The notes under the pieces are model-generated. The model made no database searches and had not been told where the DNA came from. It saw only the letters and a list, made by a program, of their open reading frames with translations. Below are positions 33,373 through 33,535 of a stretch of DNA of 33,535 bases, piece after piece. Source of the stretch: Methanobacteriota archaeon. Lineage in GTDB: Archaea > Methanobacteriota > Methanobacteria > Methanobacteriales > Methanobacteriaceae. Both the position numbers and the translations under genes were made by a program. Every line of letters starts with the position of its first letter. The stretch's first letter is position 1. The DNA is taken from positions 1-33,535 of the forward strand of contig JAEZKE010000061.1 of assembly GCA_023436175.1 (NCBI GenBank). The letters are read 5' to 3'.

Positions 33373-33535
33373 GTGGCACAGTTAGGTGGTGGAAACCAAC
33401 CAATTTTAATATTTCCAGAAGGTACTGACAGATTATTAGGAAGAGACGCTCAAAGAGTAAATATTACCGCAGGGAAACTCCTTGCTGAGACTGTAAGAAC
33501 TACTTTAGGTCCTAAAGGAATGGATAAAATGCTTG
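33373..33535 (+). CDS. Thermosome subunit (partial, N terminus)
   Basis: The window ends in the first 54 codons of a group II chaperonin. GTG 33373 follows GAGGTGATT by three bases and gives VAQLGGGNQPILIFPEGTDR. The conserved block ITAGKLLAETVRTTLGPKGM, then DKML, is the nucleotide-binding signature of the thermosome/CCT family. An ATG two bases earlier (33371) hits a stop after four codons, so GTG is the start. Thermosome folds proteins in the cytoplasm in an ATP-driven cycle and is usually heat-inducible. The leader here carries the tandem hairpins of element E. Confidence 0.95.
   Translation, partial: MAQLGGGNQPILIFPEGTDRLLGRDAQRVNITAGKLLAETVRTTLGPKGMDKML

Overview
The window looks like a chromosomal stretch of a mesophilic, A+T-rich methanogenic archaeon of the Methanobacteriales, most like Methanobacterium. 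The grounds are archaeal NAC, SecF/SecD in archaeal order, a stand-alone pyrI, an archaeal-type PheT, a thermosome subunit, a surface protein with a pseudomurein-binding-like repeat, a response regulator with a methanogen-type output domain, and TATA boxes with Shine-Dalgarno sites. This is a family-level reading; no database search was run. No tRNA, rRNA, CRISPR array, transposase or integrase was seen.

Layout. 1-3.5 kb: a tight same-strand run with a PUA-domain tail, NAC, a metallophosphoesterase, a NYN/Zc3h12a-type RNase, and a membrane protein with two cyclase-like palm domains (the second carrying GGDD). 3.6-9.4 kb: arginine biosynthesis genes argJ, argB and argC, interrupted by a secreted transglutaminase on the minus strand. 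9.6-13.3 kb: a flavodoxin, secF-secD overlapping by ATGA, and a Ca2+/cation antiporter. 13.6-18 kb: an accessory zone with a DUF5518 membrane protein, a TPR protein, a secreted PepSY protein, a broken zinc-ribbon gene, DUF2267 and an LLM oxidoreductase. 18.2-20.4 kb: pyrI and a surface protein. 20.5-29 kb: sparse genes with long A+T-rich gaps: an aspartoacylase-like enzyme, an orphan receiver, DUF3892, a small secreted protein, a hemerythrin, a membrane protein/hybrid kinase/response regulator cluster, and an Ig-like membrane protein. 29.1-33.5 kb: a gene remnant, YjbQ, a small hypothetical, pheT, a peptide-deformylase-like protein and the start of a thermosome gene.

The most unusual material lies outside standard gene calls. 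(1) At least five clusters of two to five short, near-perfect hairpins recur (6555-6611, 13932-14032, 15177-15305, 16063-16185, 33193-33341; a weaker one at 8223-8286). One sits in frame inside a DUF5518 gene, one inside a broken gene, and one forms a tandem array just before the thermosome ribosome-binding site. (2) Gene 3' ends have been copied: a 91-bp copy of the pyrI/surface-protein junction lies 3.7 kb upstream, and a 34-bp copy of the argJ end lies 85 bp downstream. (3) Two secreted-protein genes share a leader ending GGAGGCGGTATAATT and seem to start at ATT; a third gene seems to start at ATA. (4) The tandem-palm protein may be a nucleotide second-messenger synthase.
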